Both the position numbers and the translations under genes were made by a program. A stretch of DNA of 64,000 nucleotides from an uncultured Bacteroidota bacterium (GTDB lineage: Bacteria; Bacteroidota; Bacteroidia; Bacteroidales; 4484-276), in assembly GCA_903944895.1 (NCBI GenBank), contig CAJATL010000247.1, positions 1 through 64,000 of the forward strand, read 5' to 3'. Under the pieces are notes generated by a model. The model did not search any database. It was not told the DNA's origin and saw only the letters and a list, made by a program, of their open reading frames with translations. Below are positions 26,801-35,134 of the stretch, one piece after another. Numbering within the stretch: position 1 is the stretch's first letter; each line of letters starts with the position of its first letter.

Positions 26801-27746
26801 TAACAATTTTGGGTACAAAATCAAAATGTCAGGCAATGATGAACTTTTCTTTGATGGCACTCCTGTAACAAACAAAACAGCGACTTATTCAGCAGGTATC
26901 CACATTATTCCCGTACTTTCCAATGCTGCAGTTTCAACCCAGGCGATTTTTGGCGGTAAACCTATCGAATTTGCTTTTAGTTTCGACGGAAATGTTTACT
27001 GGCCAAACGGCGGAATCAACACTTTGAATCAACTTTTGCCTGGCTTTGCCTACCTCGTGAGGTTTAATGACATAACAACCTTAGATTTTGAAGTAAAAGG
27101 CGGGTCAGCTGCAAACAATCCTCCGGTACATATTAATACTACCAATTGGAATGATGTTACCAGAAGCGGGGATGTTCACATCGTTTCCTTGCCAGCAAAG
27201 GCATCAGCAGACCTACGTGAAGGTGATGTACTTGGTGTTTTCAACTCAGTTGGAACCTGCACTGGAATGTCTGAATTTGATGGAAGCAACCTCGCTTTGG
27301 TTGTTTACGGAAACGACATGACAACAGTTGAAACCGACGGAATGAACACAGGTGATTTCATGATGTACAAAGTTTTCAGGAATGGGGAAGAATTTGAAAC
27401 TTCTGTCACTTACAGCCCACAAATGCCAAACTACGATGGCACTTATGCTGATAACGGTTTATCAATGATTACCAACCTGAAATTAGGTGCTTTGGCAGTG
27501 AGTGAAAACCCGATGGCCGGCATTTCGATTTATCCAAATCCTTCAACCGGAGTATTCAACATCAACATGAACGGTAGCAAACAAACCATTGGAATGGTGG
27601 TTTCAAACGCTAAGGGACAGGTCATTTACAAAACTCAAATGAACGTTTCGCAACAATTCGACCTTTCATCACAACCAAACGGAGTTTATTTCTTAAGGCT
27701 GATTGGCGAAAATTCGGTACGTCTCGAAAAGCTTATTGTAAAATAA
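23859..27746 (+). CDS. secreted T9SS cargo protein with tandem carboxypeptidase-regulatory-like repeats
   Basis: 1295 residues with a signal peptide (about 1-23, cut near SWAE). A beta-sandwich (about 25-190) precedes three tandem 79-82-residue regulatory-like folds (195-432) with repeated motifs SGIVTSATT, TGTEIxFTAxDGSYK and TASAPGF. Two abnormal-spindle/BACON-type repeats follow, with a choice-of-anchor-like part between them (about 500-680) and another regulatory-like repeat (NGVVTDANTGLPHANAEV, about 746-820). Residues about 922-1083 are the unnamed module shared with two other proteins here, and 1097-1210 the second module shared with the giant protein. Residues about 1220-1295 are a T9SS type A sorting domain (SIYPNPSTG, ending KLIVK). 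No catalytic motif is visible, so a surface adhesin or structural protein is likely. A strong terminator follows. Confidence 0.9.
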   Translation: MTKFTKSILLLLIILSSVGSSWAETITVGAGTTVSRYPLLDESAHSRSQMLFLSSEINTFGLITHLRWFRSDEVADPNAIGTTEIWLKETTNTTLSGVTWTDPGTLVATISNMNITAGSGWKEINIADFDFHANQNLLVSVRTQDASATDPASQWRYTQTPTANKARVGKSNTVNPPTMALSRNRPNIQFEFFKPSIKGIVKSATTNIPISGATIQAGTYLPAISAINGFYEIQGVTAGTYNVAATASGFNPILIEDVEVLSTVSSTLNIALTEMPFVSGIVTSATTFGPIEGARIQVGTEITFTAIDGSYKVFLPSGIYEVTASAPGFYLSIIENVEVSATVPNTLNIALNELPFISGILTSSMTSNPIVGAKVQTGTEIAFTASDGSYKIPLLPGNYDFAASAPGFNPALIEDVEVSATITNTLNIALHSPTLVVNPLLIVENLNKGETSTREMTICNNGDGPMDWSASIEINGKNAEKLKDFTKAAPNGSRINPIDPKSGVLWDNSNINFTPYYTFQCVDLTGKIPDGRSILADDFIVPPLETWTIKNVYSIGYSDKMILPDAFAVEFYADNNGLPGNLIYTEDIVPSDINFATQNLDLATPLVLNEGHYWIAVYAVYNGATGTNTTVWYWSTGTVPIGNNIAYNDFGNIWGFSSWGWFHLDIFGAQKPSCYFIINGDKAGAFGLSETSGTILPGECQVITLAFDATILTQGTYQATLTFNSDPDVGQVELPLTLNVLSEVNGVVTDANTGLPHANAEVTFAGYNPVFTGLDGVYTLGVLPGEYAATVQADGYCDLTVSNIIVGDISLVQDFLLTGPLFSIEPTPIEKNLDYGTVIGTSEVMVSNPGTCDLPFTSSESAEWLAVNPSNGIIPAGGNVVLTFTYNPTGLFYGSYEATLDFELGVITDQSVNVKLSIAQEIMIPAANQWGGISTYVDVNAKGASSIEALLAEILDNMVILIGEEGIFWPGQNLNTIGNWNNNFGYKIKMSGNDELFFDGTPVTNKTATYSAGIHIIPVLSNAAVSTQAIFGGKPIEFAFSFDGNVYWPNGGINTLNQLLPGFAYLVRFNDITTLDFEVKGGSAANNPPVHINTTNWNDVTRSGDVHIVSLPAKASADLREGDVLGVFNSVGTCTGMSEFDGSNLALVVYGNDMTTVETDGMNTGDFMMYKVFRNGEEFETSVTYSPQMPNYDGTYADNGLSMITNLKLGALAVSENPMAGISIYPNPSTGVFNINMNGSKQTIGMVVSNAKGQVIYKTQMNVSQQFDLSSQPNGVYFLRLIGENSVRLEKLIVK
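24441..25155 (+). repeat. tandem 237-246-bp coding repeats
   Basis: Three consecutive in-frame units starting at 24441, 24687 and 24924 encode similar domains (residues 195-276, 277-355 and 356-432). Units 2 and 3 are closest in sequence. They show recent internal duplication within the gene and are not CRISPR or mobile repeats. Confidence 0.8.
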
Positions 27747-27773
27747 TTACTTACCCGAAAGGGAATTCTTAAT

Positions 27774-27808
27774 AAAACCCCGTGTTGATTGGTCAGCATG
27801 GGGTTTTT
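27774..27808 (+). terminator. rho-independent terminator after the T9SS cargo gene
   Basis: AAAACCCCGTG (27774-27784) pairs with CATGGGGTTTT (27797-27807), with one G-T pair and a 12-base loop, ending in a T-run. It begins 28 bp after the stop at 27746. Confidence 0.85.
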
Positions 27809-27837
27809 ATTTCGATTGATTGTTTGTTTATAGCAAG

Positions 27838-27925
27838 AAATTCATTTCTTCTATTTCCATTAAAAGTATTATCATTTTATATAAACACTTCGTCAGGATA
27901 CAGTATTATTTTTGCGTTTTATTTA
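27838..27925 (+). repeat. non-coding upstream repeat, copy 2
   Basis: Second copy of the element at 23464-23550, including the identical 26 bases from 27853. The -7-like TATTTTTG at 27907-27914 sits exactly as far from the AAAAG block as in copy 1 (43 bp to the preceding ATTA). It lies about 250 bp before the start at 28170. The remaining gap 27926-28169 shows nothing else I can name. Confidence 0.65.
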
Positions 27926-28169
27926 TTTAAAAACAGCATTATAATAGATATTTATGTGAAACATGTTACACTGAATTGATAGTCCAAAAATATTAAATTT
28001 TGAATGAATTGTTTTCTCCCTTCCGGTGAAATACAGAAACGAGAAAATGAGTAATCAAAATGATTAATTCTTTCAATATAAATTATTTAACCAGTAATTT
28101 GTCAATAGTGTAAAACTTTGAATTTCATTAAACCAGATAAACTTTTTAAAAATTAAAATCTTAAATAAT

Positions 28170-30050
28170 ATGAAGAAATTACTACTATTTGCGCTTCTAA
28201 TGACTGTTGGTCTGATTGGGTATTCGCAATTTAAGCCAATTATCCCAATTGAGTTAAGAAACCTTTCTGTAGTAAGGGAGCGCAATTCTGCCAGCGACCC
28301 GGTTCCACCGATGGAAAATGTTAAATTTTTATCTGCGCCTTACAAATCCGCTGAGATGCTTTTGAATGAGACAGTGATTGCCGAAACTGTTTACGATTAC
28401 CCGACAAACACAATGCTTGGTAACCGTATCTGGGCATGGGATGATGGTTCTGTTTCAGCCGTTTGTACCTGGGGAATGCTTGATCCCGGTTTTCCTGATC
28501 GTGGCACCGGTTACAATTATTTTAATGGAACATCATGGGGGCAGTTGCCAAATCAGCGGATTGAAAATGTCAGATGCGGCTGGCCAAATATTGCCGCCTG
28601 GGGAGCGGGTGAAATTGGCGTTTCACACAACGGTGTCACAGGATTGGAAATCATTAAGCGGGCTGTAAAAGGTACAGGTGCCTGGACGCAAACAAATTAT
28701 CAGGGACCGCCACCCATCGAGAATAGTCCTGTTGGTCCACGCATGATAACTTCAGGCGAAAACAACCAGGTGATGCATATCTTTTATTGTTCCAATGTAG
28801 CCTACGAAGGGATGGCGCCTGCATTGTTGTATTCAAGAACCATGGACGGAGGCGAAACATGGAATCCACGGGACGTAATCCTGGATGGCATGGGTGCAGA
28901 TTATTATAATGATATCGGCATTGACAGTTATGTGTTGGCTTCACGCGGAAATACTGTAGCCCTGTTGTGTGCAGATATGTTTGCCGATATGTTTATTATG
29001 AAATCTGTTGATAATGGCGATACCTGGGAGAAAATTATGGTTTGGGAGCATCCTTATCCGTTTTTTGACTGGGATGCTACCATTACCACTGATACGCTTT
29101 ATACCGTTGACAACTCGGCGGATATTGCTATCGACTTAAACGGAATGTGCCATGTAACCTGGGGAGTTGGCCGGGTTGCCCATTTTGCCGTTGGTGGAAC
29201 CTATAATTTTTGGCCATACACTGATGGAATTGGTTATTGGAACGAAAGTATGGGTCAAATTCCGGAAGCTGATAATCCGCACCGCACCATGCAGCCTGAA
29301 AATCTGGATGCGTTAGGAATGTTAATCGGATGGATGCAGGACATCAATAACAACGGCACAATTGATATTTTTGATTATTCGATTTTGACATACCATCAGC
29401 TTGGTTTATCAACCCAGCCGGCCATCTCTGTTGACGATAATGGCGTAATTGCTGTTGTTTATACCTCGGTAAATGAAGATGCAAACAATACTATCAATTA
29501 CTACAAACGCCTCTGGGCAAGAACTTCTCCTGATTTGGGAACTACCTGGGGAGAGTTTCATAACCTTAACCAAAATATCATTCATGTTTTTGATGAATGT
29601 GTTTTTCCTGTTCTGGCAAAGAATTCTCCAAATAATCAGTTCCACCTGATTTATCAGGCAGATCAATGGCCGGGTACTTATGTTTTTTTACCAGATCCAC
29701 AACATGACCCTGTTTTAAACCAGGTTTATCATGTAGCCATTGATAAAAGTGAGATTGTTGGTGTAAAAAGCGATGAAAACAGTTTGTCTTCGGATGTCAA
29801 GGTTTCACAAAACACGCCAAACCCGGCAAATTCTGTTACCGGTATAATTATCGAAATCCGGAATGAAATGCCTGTGTCACTAAGACTTTACAACCTGACC
29901 GGACAATGTGTTTATGAAATTCCTGTTCAAAACATGAAAGCAGGTGCTAATCGGTTGGTAATTGATGCTTCGGTACTTACTTCCGGGGTTTATTTCTACA
30001 CGGTTTTCGCCGGAACACAATCTGTCACCAAAAAAATGATCGTCGAATAG
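28170..30050 (+). CDS. secreted T9SS protein with Asp-box (BNR-like) beta-propeller
   Basis: 626 residues; signal peptide about 1-19 (ending GYSQ). Three Asp-box motifs are visible: SRTMDGGETWN (about 221), SVDNGDTWE (about 280) and TSPDLGTTWGE (about 453), the hallmark of sialidase-fold propellers. A DINNNGTIDIFDYS stretch near 390 looks like a calcium loop. The C-terminal 75 residues (from about 548, NTPNPANS to KKMIVE) are a T9SS type A sorting domain. I do not see the FRIP motif or a clear arginine triad, so sialidase activity should not be assumed; it may be another exo-glycosidase, a protease-associated propeller or a binding protein. It has its own upstream repeat and terminator and seems to be a single-gene unit. 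Confidence 0.82.
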   Translation: MKKLLLFALLMTVGLIGYSQFKPIIPIELRNLSVVRERNSASDPVPPMENVKFLSAPYKSAEMLLNETVIAETVYDYPTNTMLGNRIWAWDDGSVSAVCTWGMLDPGFPDRGTGYNYFNGTSWGQLPNQRIENVRCGWPNIAAWGAGEIGVSHNGVTGLEIIKRAVKGTGAWTQTNYQGPPPIENSPVGPRMITSGENNQVMHIFYCSNVAYEGMAPALLYSRTMDGGETWNPRDVILDGMGADYYNDIGIDSYVLASRGNTVALLCADMFADMFIMKSVDNGDTWEKIMVWEHPYPFFDWDATITTDTLYTVDNSADIAIDLNGMCHVTWGVGRVAHFAVGGTYNFWPYTDGIGYWNESMGQIPEADNPHRTMQPENLDALGMLIGWMQDINNNGTIDIFDYSILTYHQLGLSTQPAISVDDNGVIAVVYTSVNEDANNTINYYKRLWARTSPDLGTTWGEFHNLNQNIIHVFDECVFPVLAKNSPNNQFHLIYQADQWPGTYVFLPDPQHDPVLNQVYHVAIDKSEIVGVKSDENSLSSDVKVSQNTPNPANSVTGIIIEIRNEMPVSLRLYNLTGQCVYEIPVQNMKAGANRLVIDASVLTSGVYFYTVFAGTQSVTKKMIVE

Positions 30051-30110
30051 CGTCAAATGCGTTATTAAATGGGATAGTAAGGAGCAATTAAATTTCGTTC
30101 AGGAAAGATC

Positions 30111-30145
30111 AAACCTAACCCCGCTTTTGGCAGGGTTAGGTTTTT
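30111..30145 (+). terminator. rho-independent terminator after the Asp-box protein gene
   Basis: AAACCTAACCC (30111-30121) pairs perfectly with GGGTTAGGTTT (30133-30143) around an 11-base loop, followed by more T. It starts 60 bp after the stop codon. Confidence 0.9.
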
Positions 30146-30201
30146 AATCAAAAGGGCATGAATTTTTTTTCCAAATTAAAACACGTAATCAGAATGGGCT
30201 T

Positions 30202-30450
30202 ATGAAAAGGAAATGTCATAATTCTCAAACCATTTTGCTTTCAGCCTCTGGCAGGTTTTGGTTAGAATTGAAAATCAATGTTTGGAGGATGGTAGCAATT
30301 TTCCTTGCATTCTTAATTCTGCCTGAAACATCTCTTTTTGCGCAGGCTACAGGAAAAAACAGGCAAACTGAAATTACACTTCAATCCGCATTGCCATCAC
30401 CTAAGGCAAAATTTCCGGGAAATCCGGAAAACGATATGCTGCGGAAATAA
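30202..30450 (+). CDS. small protein with internal signal-type hydrophobic segment; possible SusC-like leader remnant
   Basis: An 82-residue frame between a terminator and the GH92 gene, ending 24 bp before the latter. A basic, long n-region precedes a hydrophobic stretch MVAIFLAFLILPETSLFAQA (about residues 33-52) and a short polar tail. Long basic leaders of this sort, ending in xxAQA or YSQ and followed by a T/L-rich strand, are seen at the start of SusC-like TonB-dependent receptors. The protein stops just where the receptor would continue. It may be a remnant of a lost SusC gene or a short secreted peptide. No homologue is recognised. Confidence 0.4.
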   Translation: MKRKCHNSQTILLSASGRFWLELKINVWRMVAIFLAFLILPETSLFAQATGKNRQTEITLQSALPSPKAKFPGNPENDMLRK

Positions 30451-30474
30451 TGTTTCACTTAACCGGCTTTTAAT

Positions 30475-33435
30475 ATGAAATCATATTTTGCTTCTTTCGC
30501 CTTCATTATCCTCCTTTTTGTATTGGTCATTTCATCATGCAAAACCTCCCAAAATAAACAGGAAACTGAGGTTTGTCAATGGGTTGATCCGTTTATCGGA
30601 ACCGGTGGTCATGGCCATACTTACCCGGGTGCAACACTTCCTTTCGGGATGGTGCAACTTAGTCCCGACACACGTTTAACAGGCTGGGATGGCTGCTCAG
30701 GCTATCATTATTCCGATAGCGTAATTTACGGTTTTAGCCATACACACCTCAGCGGCACCGGGGTTTCCGACTATGGCGACATCCTTTTTATGCCCACCAC
30801 CGGTAAAATCCAACTCCAAAATGGTGCCGACAGCTCACCCGATTCGGGCTATTGCTCCCGGTTCAGCCATCAAAACGAAAAGGCCTCCCCGGGATTTTAC
30901 CAGGTTTTCCTGTCCGATTATCAAGTTGATGTAAAACTAACTGCCACAAAAAGAGTCGGATTTCACAGTTATACTTTCTCTGGAAATTGCCAGCCCAATA
31001 TTATTGTTGATTTGCAGCACCGCGATCCTGTCATCGAATCGGAAATTCGAATCGTTAACCAGACTGAAATCGAAGGCTACCGAAGATCCACCAATTGGGC
31101 GTTAGACAAAAGGATATATTTCGTAGCCCGGTTTTCGAAACCTTTTAAAACGTCTGGTATTTCAAGCGACAATCTTGTTAAGGAAAATATTTTAAGCGCT
31201 TCCGGCAAAAACCTGAAAGCTTACTTCCGGTTTGATTCTGGTACCTACGAAAAAATTCTGGTTAAAGTGGCCATTTCGGCAGTAAGCACCGAAGGAGCAC
31301 GCAAAAACCTCGATGCTGAATTGCCCGGCTGGGATTTTGAAAAAGTGTCAGAGGCCGCTCATGAAACATGGAATAAAACACTGTCAAAAATTGAGGTGGA
31401 AGGCGGAAGCGATGCTCAAAAAGTAAATTTTTATACGGCGCTGTATCATTCCTGTCTCAGTCCAAATCTTTATCAGGATGTGGATGGCTCCTACCGGGGA
31501 ATGGATAAAAAAATTCATATTGCCAATGATTTCGGGTATTATACGGTGTTTTCGTTGTGGGATACATACAGAACCCTGCATCCGCTGATGACCATTCTGG
31601 AACCTGAAAAAACCAATGACTTTGTAAGAACATTGATTGAAAAATACAGAGAATCGGGGGAATTGCCCATGTGGGAACTTGCCTCCAATGACACACGCTG
31701 CATGATCGGGTACCACGCAGTGTCAGTGATTGCCGATGCTTATCTGAAAGGGATTAATAATTTTAATACTGAACTCGCCTGGGAAGCCATGAAACACAGT
31801 TCAAATGTTGATAAGCGGGGACTTACCTATTACCGGGAACAGGGTTTTGTGCCAGCCGACAAAAGCAGTCAGTCGGTATCAAAAACCCTGGAATATGCTT
31901 ACGACGACTGGTGTATCGCACAATTTGCCAAAGCCCTGGGAAAAACTGATGATTATGAAAATTACATCCGGCGGGCACAATTCTATAAAAATGTTTTTGA
32001 TAGGCAAACCGGTTTCATGCGGGGACGCAGCTCCGACAGACAGTGGATTTCGCCGTTCGATCCACAAAAAGTGAATTATGTTTATACCGAAGGAAACTCC
32101 TATCAATATTTATATGTTCCGCAAGATGTGGGCGGGCTGATAAATTTGATGGGTGGCGAAGATAAGTTCACCGCCTGGCTCGATGCACTTTTTACCACAC
32201 CGCTTACCGAAAAACTTGAAGAAGATACCGATGTAACCGGTTTAATCGGGCAATATGCGCATGGCAACGAACCCAGCCATCATATCGTTTATTTGTTTGC
32301 GTATGCCGGACAGCCATGGAAAACCCAAAAATATGTACGGCAAATTATGGATGAAATGTATTCGCCTGCATCAGACGGATTATGTGGCAACGAGGATTGC
32401 GGCCAGATGTCGGCGTGGTACGTGATGAGTGCCATGGGTTTTTATCCGGTTTGTCCGGGGCAACAGCAGTATGTGCTGGGCAGCCCGTTATTCAGCAAAA
32501 TAACCCTACATCCCGACAATGGTAAAAAATTCATTATCAAAGCAGAAAACAATTCAGTTGAGAACAAGTACATCGCCTCAGCGAAATTTAATAATGAAAA
32601 TTTCACTCATTCTTTCATTACCCACAACGACATTTTAAATGGTGGAAATCTCGAATTAAAAATGTCAGCCAATCCAAATAAAACCTTTGGGTTTCCTACC
32701 GAAGACCGCCCTGTTACACTCATCCCTGAACAGGCGACAGGGATTTCATACATCGTCGGAAACCAGACCGATTTCCTGGATTCCCTCGAAATCGAACTTG
32801 CCTCTGAATCGAAAGATGCAGATATTTATTTCACTACCGACCTTTCCATTCCTACCGTCCAATCAGAGAAATACCGGAAGGCCTTCAGGATAAAATCGAC
32901 AACAAATTTAACGGTACGTTCCTTTAGCCCCGGATTGGTGCCGGGTTATATTGTTTCCCGTGAGCTCAGAAAAGCTGCAGAACCGTTGGCATTGAAATCG
33001 GATGAAATCCTACCAGGACTGACTTTTGATTATTTTGAAGGTGTTTTCAGGTCGTTATGGGATTTTGAAAAAGAATCACCGGAAATGAGCGGAACCTGTA
33101 CTTCGTTTGAACTTCCTGCCGGCCATCGTGACGAATGGTTTGGCATTACCTTCAAAGGATTGATAAAAATTGATAAGGATGGCAGCTATACTTTTTTTAT
33201 GAATGCCGATGATGGAGGCCAGTTAAAGATTGATGGCCGGGAACTTTGTGAAAGCGACGGCAGAAAAAGTTTTCCATTCGAACAGCAAGCCACCGTGAAC
33301 ATAACGAAAGGCTGGCATAAAATTGAAGTGAAATACTTTCAATGCTCCGGTAACAAAACCCTCGAATTGAGTTGGCTTGGCCCTGAGTTCAAAAGGCAAC
33401 CGATTCCGCAAAATGTGTTTTCACACCTGCGATAA
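30475..33435 (+). CDS. GH92 alpha-mannosidase lipoprotein with C-terminal PA14-like domain
   Basis: 986 residues. A lipoprotein signal ends at VISSC (Cys 22), so it should sit in the outer or periplasmic membrane. GH92 signatures run WVDPFIGTGGHGH, GFSHTHLSGTG, WDTYRTLHPLM, GNEPSHH (about 597-603) and GNEDCGQMSAWYV (about 638-650). The GH92 part ends near residue 755. Two additional segments follow: a chitobiase/Fn3-associated-like strand set (ADIYFTTDLSIPTV, about 780-835) and a PA14-like domain (about 850-986; FFMNADDGGQLKIDG, WHKIEVKYFQ) that would bind sugar. The two other GH92 proteins in the window do not show this tail where visible. Family role: removal of terminal alpha-mannose. It has no close partner gene; the next gene is 397 bp away. 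Confidence 0.93.
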   Translation: MKSYFASFAFIILLFVLVISSCKTSQNKQETEVCQWVDPFIGTGGHGHTYPGATLPFGMVQLSPDTRLTGWDGCSGYHYSDSVIYGFSHTHLSGTGVSDYGDILFMPTTGKIQLQNGADSSPDSGYCSRFSHQNEKASPGFYQVFLSDYQVDVKLTATKRVGFHSYTFSGNCQPNIIVDLQHRDPVIESEIRIVNQTEIEGYRRSTNWALDKRIYFVARFSKPFKTSGISSDNLVKENILSASGKNLKAYFRFDSGTYEKILVKVAISAVSTEGARKNLDAELPGWDFEKVSEAAHETWNKTLSKIEVEGGSDAQKVNFYTALYHSCLSPNLYQDVDGSYRGMDKKIHIANDFGYYTVFSLWDTYRTLHPLMTILEPEKTNDFVRTLIEKYRESGELPMWELASNDTRCMIGYHAVSVIADAYLKGINNFNTELAWEAMKHSSNVDKRGLTYYREQGFVPADKSSQSVSKTLEYAYDDWCIAQFAKALGKTDDYENYIRRAQFYKNVFDRQTGFMRGRSSDRQWISPFDPQKVNYVYTEGNSYQYLYVPQDVGGLINLMGGEDKFTAWLDALFTTPLTEKLEEDTDVTGLIGQYAHGNEPSHHIVYLFAYAGQPWKTQKYVRQIMDEMYSPASDGLCGNEDCGQMSAWYVMSAMGFYPVCPGQQQYVLGSPLFSKITLHPDNGKKFIIKAENNSVENKYIASAKFNNENFTHSFITHNDILNGGNLELKMSANPNKTFGFPTEDRPVTLIPEQATGISYIVGNQTDFLDSLEIELASESKDADIYFTTDLSIPTVQSEKYRKAFRIKSTTNLTVRSFSPGLVPGYIVSRELRKAAEPLALKSDEILPGLTFDYFEGVFRSLWDFEKESPEMSGTCTSFELPAGHRDEWFGITFKGLIKIDKDGSYTFFMNADDGGQLKIDGRELCESDGRKSFPFEQQATVNITKGWHKIEVKYFQCSGNKTLELSWLGPEFKRQPIPQNVFSHLR

Positions 33436-33832
33436 AAGAAGACTTAGCGATTCAGCATCACAAAAAAGCAGTGATTTCAGCCTCGGCAAACTCATTTTCC
33501 ATATCGAAACTTTTTGCCAGTAGACACTTTTCGAAATTTGTGGTGTACAACATTTATGGGTGGGAACCTCTTGAACTGCTTTTGTAAGCTTGATTTCTGT
33601 TTCGTGATTCAAATTAGCAATTTAATGCAAGAAAACATGTCATTAATAATAAATAGAAATGAAAATAAATTGTAATATTGCAGCGAAAAGTATTAAAAAT
33701 ATTCAGTTTTATTCTTTTATCATATTACGGATTAGTTTTGAAATTTAGCGACAAAAAGAGCAAATAGAATTTTTGTAATGTGATAAAATTTTTCGAAAAG
33801 ATCATTTTCTTTACAAAACACAAAGGCAGATT
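33436..33832. other. 397-bp non-coding gap with a loose match to the upstream repeat
   Basis: AAAAGTATTA at 33686-33695 and a -7-like TAGTTTTG at 33733-33740 reproduce the two ends of the 23.5/27.9-kb repeat, with a spacing 2 bp longer (45 versus 43). The bases between them do not match. The ATG of the next gene is 92 bp downstream of the -7 box. The first half of the gap holds no frame I would support. Confidence 0.4.
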
Positions 33833-35134
33833 ATGAAAAATATCAGAAATATAATACTTGCATCAAAATTGAATAATCCAAACATAGTGTTTTATGCATT
33901 ATTATTGACTTTCCTTATAGACTCGTCAGTAAATTTCTTCATCAAGATTCCTGTTTTTGTTCCTGTTTCTATTTTATTCCTGCCGTTTTTATGGTTTATT
34001 TCATCCGAAAAAAAGCGATTTCTTCCTTTTGCTATCATTTCAGCCATGTTTATTCTTACGGCCATTGCTAACAATCTTATCTATGGTTTTCACCAGAAAA
34101 ATGTATCGGACTTGCTTTTTATCCTGCTCTTCATTGCATCCTATTTTTATTATCAAAATAATATTAAATTGTTGAAAAAGAGTACAATATATGTTTTTTT
34201 GACAGTTTCATTTGTGATGTTTGTTTTTACTTTTTTTAATTTGAATTCCGATAACTGGCAAGAAAACCAACCACTCTACGAAAAAACGATTCAGGTCGAA
34301 GAACAGGAATACCAATCAGGAACTTCTGAATTTTTTGACGAAAGAAAACCCCTCGACTTTCTTGAAATTTTTAGGAATTATCACAATGGATTGTTCAGAC
34401 TACCTCACATTGCCGCATACTTTTTTGGTTTTATTTTTTTGTTTTTTGCGTTTCAATTTCAAAAGACAAAACAAAGGGCATTCCTGTATTTATCGGGTGT
34501 TTTGCTTATTTTGTTGTTTTATACAGGGGTCAGGTCTGTGATTGTTGGCCTTGGATTATCCGTATTTCTGTTTTTGCTTACAAAACTGAGATGGGGTATT
34601 ATGGCCTCAGTTTTTCTTTTATTTGTCGGAGTTATTTTCATGCGCAATTTTCTTTATGAAACTTTTCAAAATACCTTTCTGGGCCAATACTTTGGAATGA
34701 TAATTACACTTTTTGATAATTTCAGCGGGTTTTCCCGTTTTTTATTATGGAAGTCGTGGTATTACGAAATAAAAAATTTTGATGGCATCGATTTTCTCAC
34801 CGGAAAGGGTTTTATTTCGTCCATGCAAGCTAATACAAGAAATATTTATTTCAAAGAGTGGTTTCACAGCGATCCCTTATCCATTGTTTACGTTTATGGA
34901 ATTCCTGGATTAACAGCATTTTTTTATTTGTTTTACAGGATTTACTCAGATAATGCCAAAGCAATCAGGGAAAATCTGTTCATTTTTTCATTCTTTTTTA
35001 CAATGATTTTTTTGTCGTTGATAAATGGTTTTTATTACTTTTTTCCTGTTTTCCTACTTTTTATTTTCCTGGCGATGATCTTCATTGAAACAAATACAAA
35101 TGATATTGGTACCTCCGAAACTATTAGCAATTGA
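33833..35134 (+). CDS. O-antigen polymerase/ligase-like integral membrane protein
   Basis: 433 residues with about ten to eleven hydrophobic segments and a periplasmic-type soluble loop near 145-190. Pattern and order resemble the Wzy/WaaL group: GVRSVIVGLGLSVFLFLL, then LTGKGFIS in a loop and YVYGIPGLTAFFYLFY, matching the G-x-G then late-loop layout of Wzy_C proteins. It would join lipid-linked glycans at the periplasmic face of the inner membrane. It lies alone between a GH92 gene and a regulator, away from the main polysaccharide island, with no transferase beside it. The assignment rests on topology and weak motifs. Confidence 0.65.
   Translation: MKNIRNIILASKLNNPNIVFYALLLTFLIDSSVNFFIKIPVFVPVSILFLPFLWFISSEKKRFLPFAIISAMFILTAIANNLIYGFHQKNVSDLLFILLFIASYFYYQNNIKLLKKSTIYVFLTVSFVMFVFTFFNLNSDNWQENQPLYEKTIQVEEQEYQSGTSEFFDERKPLDFLEIFRNYHNGLFRLPHIAAYFFGFIFLFFAFQFQKTKQRAFLYLSGVLLILLFYTGVRSVIVGLGLSVFLFLLTKLRWGIMASVFLLFVGVIFMRNFLYETFQNTFLGQYFGMIITLFDNFSGFSRFLLWKSWYYEIKNFDGIDFLTGKGFISSMQANTRNIYFKEWFHSDPLSIVYVYGIPGLTAFFYLFYRIYSDNAKAIRENLFIFSFFFTMIFLSLINGFYYFFPVFLLFIFLAMIFIETNTNDIGTSETISN

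Noticed and set aside
28170-30050. Sialidase call for the Asp-box protein
   Set aside because: Asp-boxes alone are not specific; the FRIP motif and arginine triad were not found.
33421-33612. 63-codon minus-strand frame after the GH92 gene
   Set aside because: No start context, no recognisable domain, and it overlaps the GH92 end.
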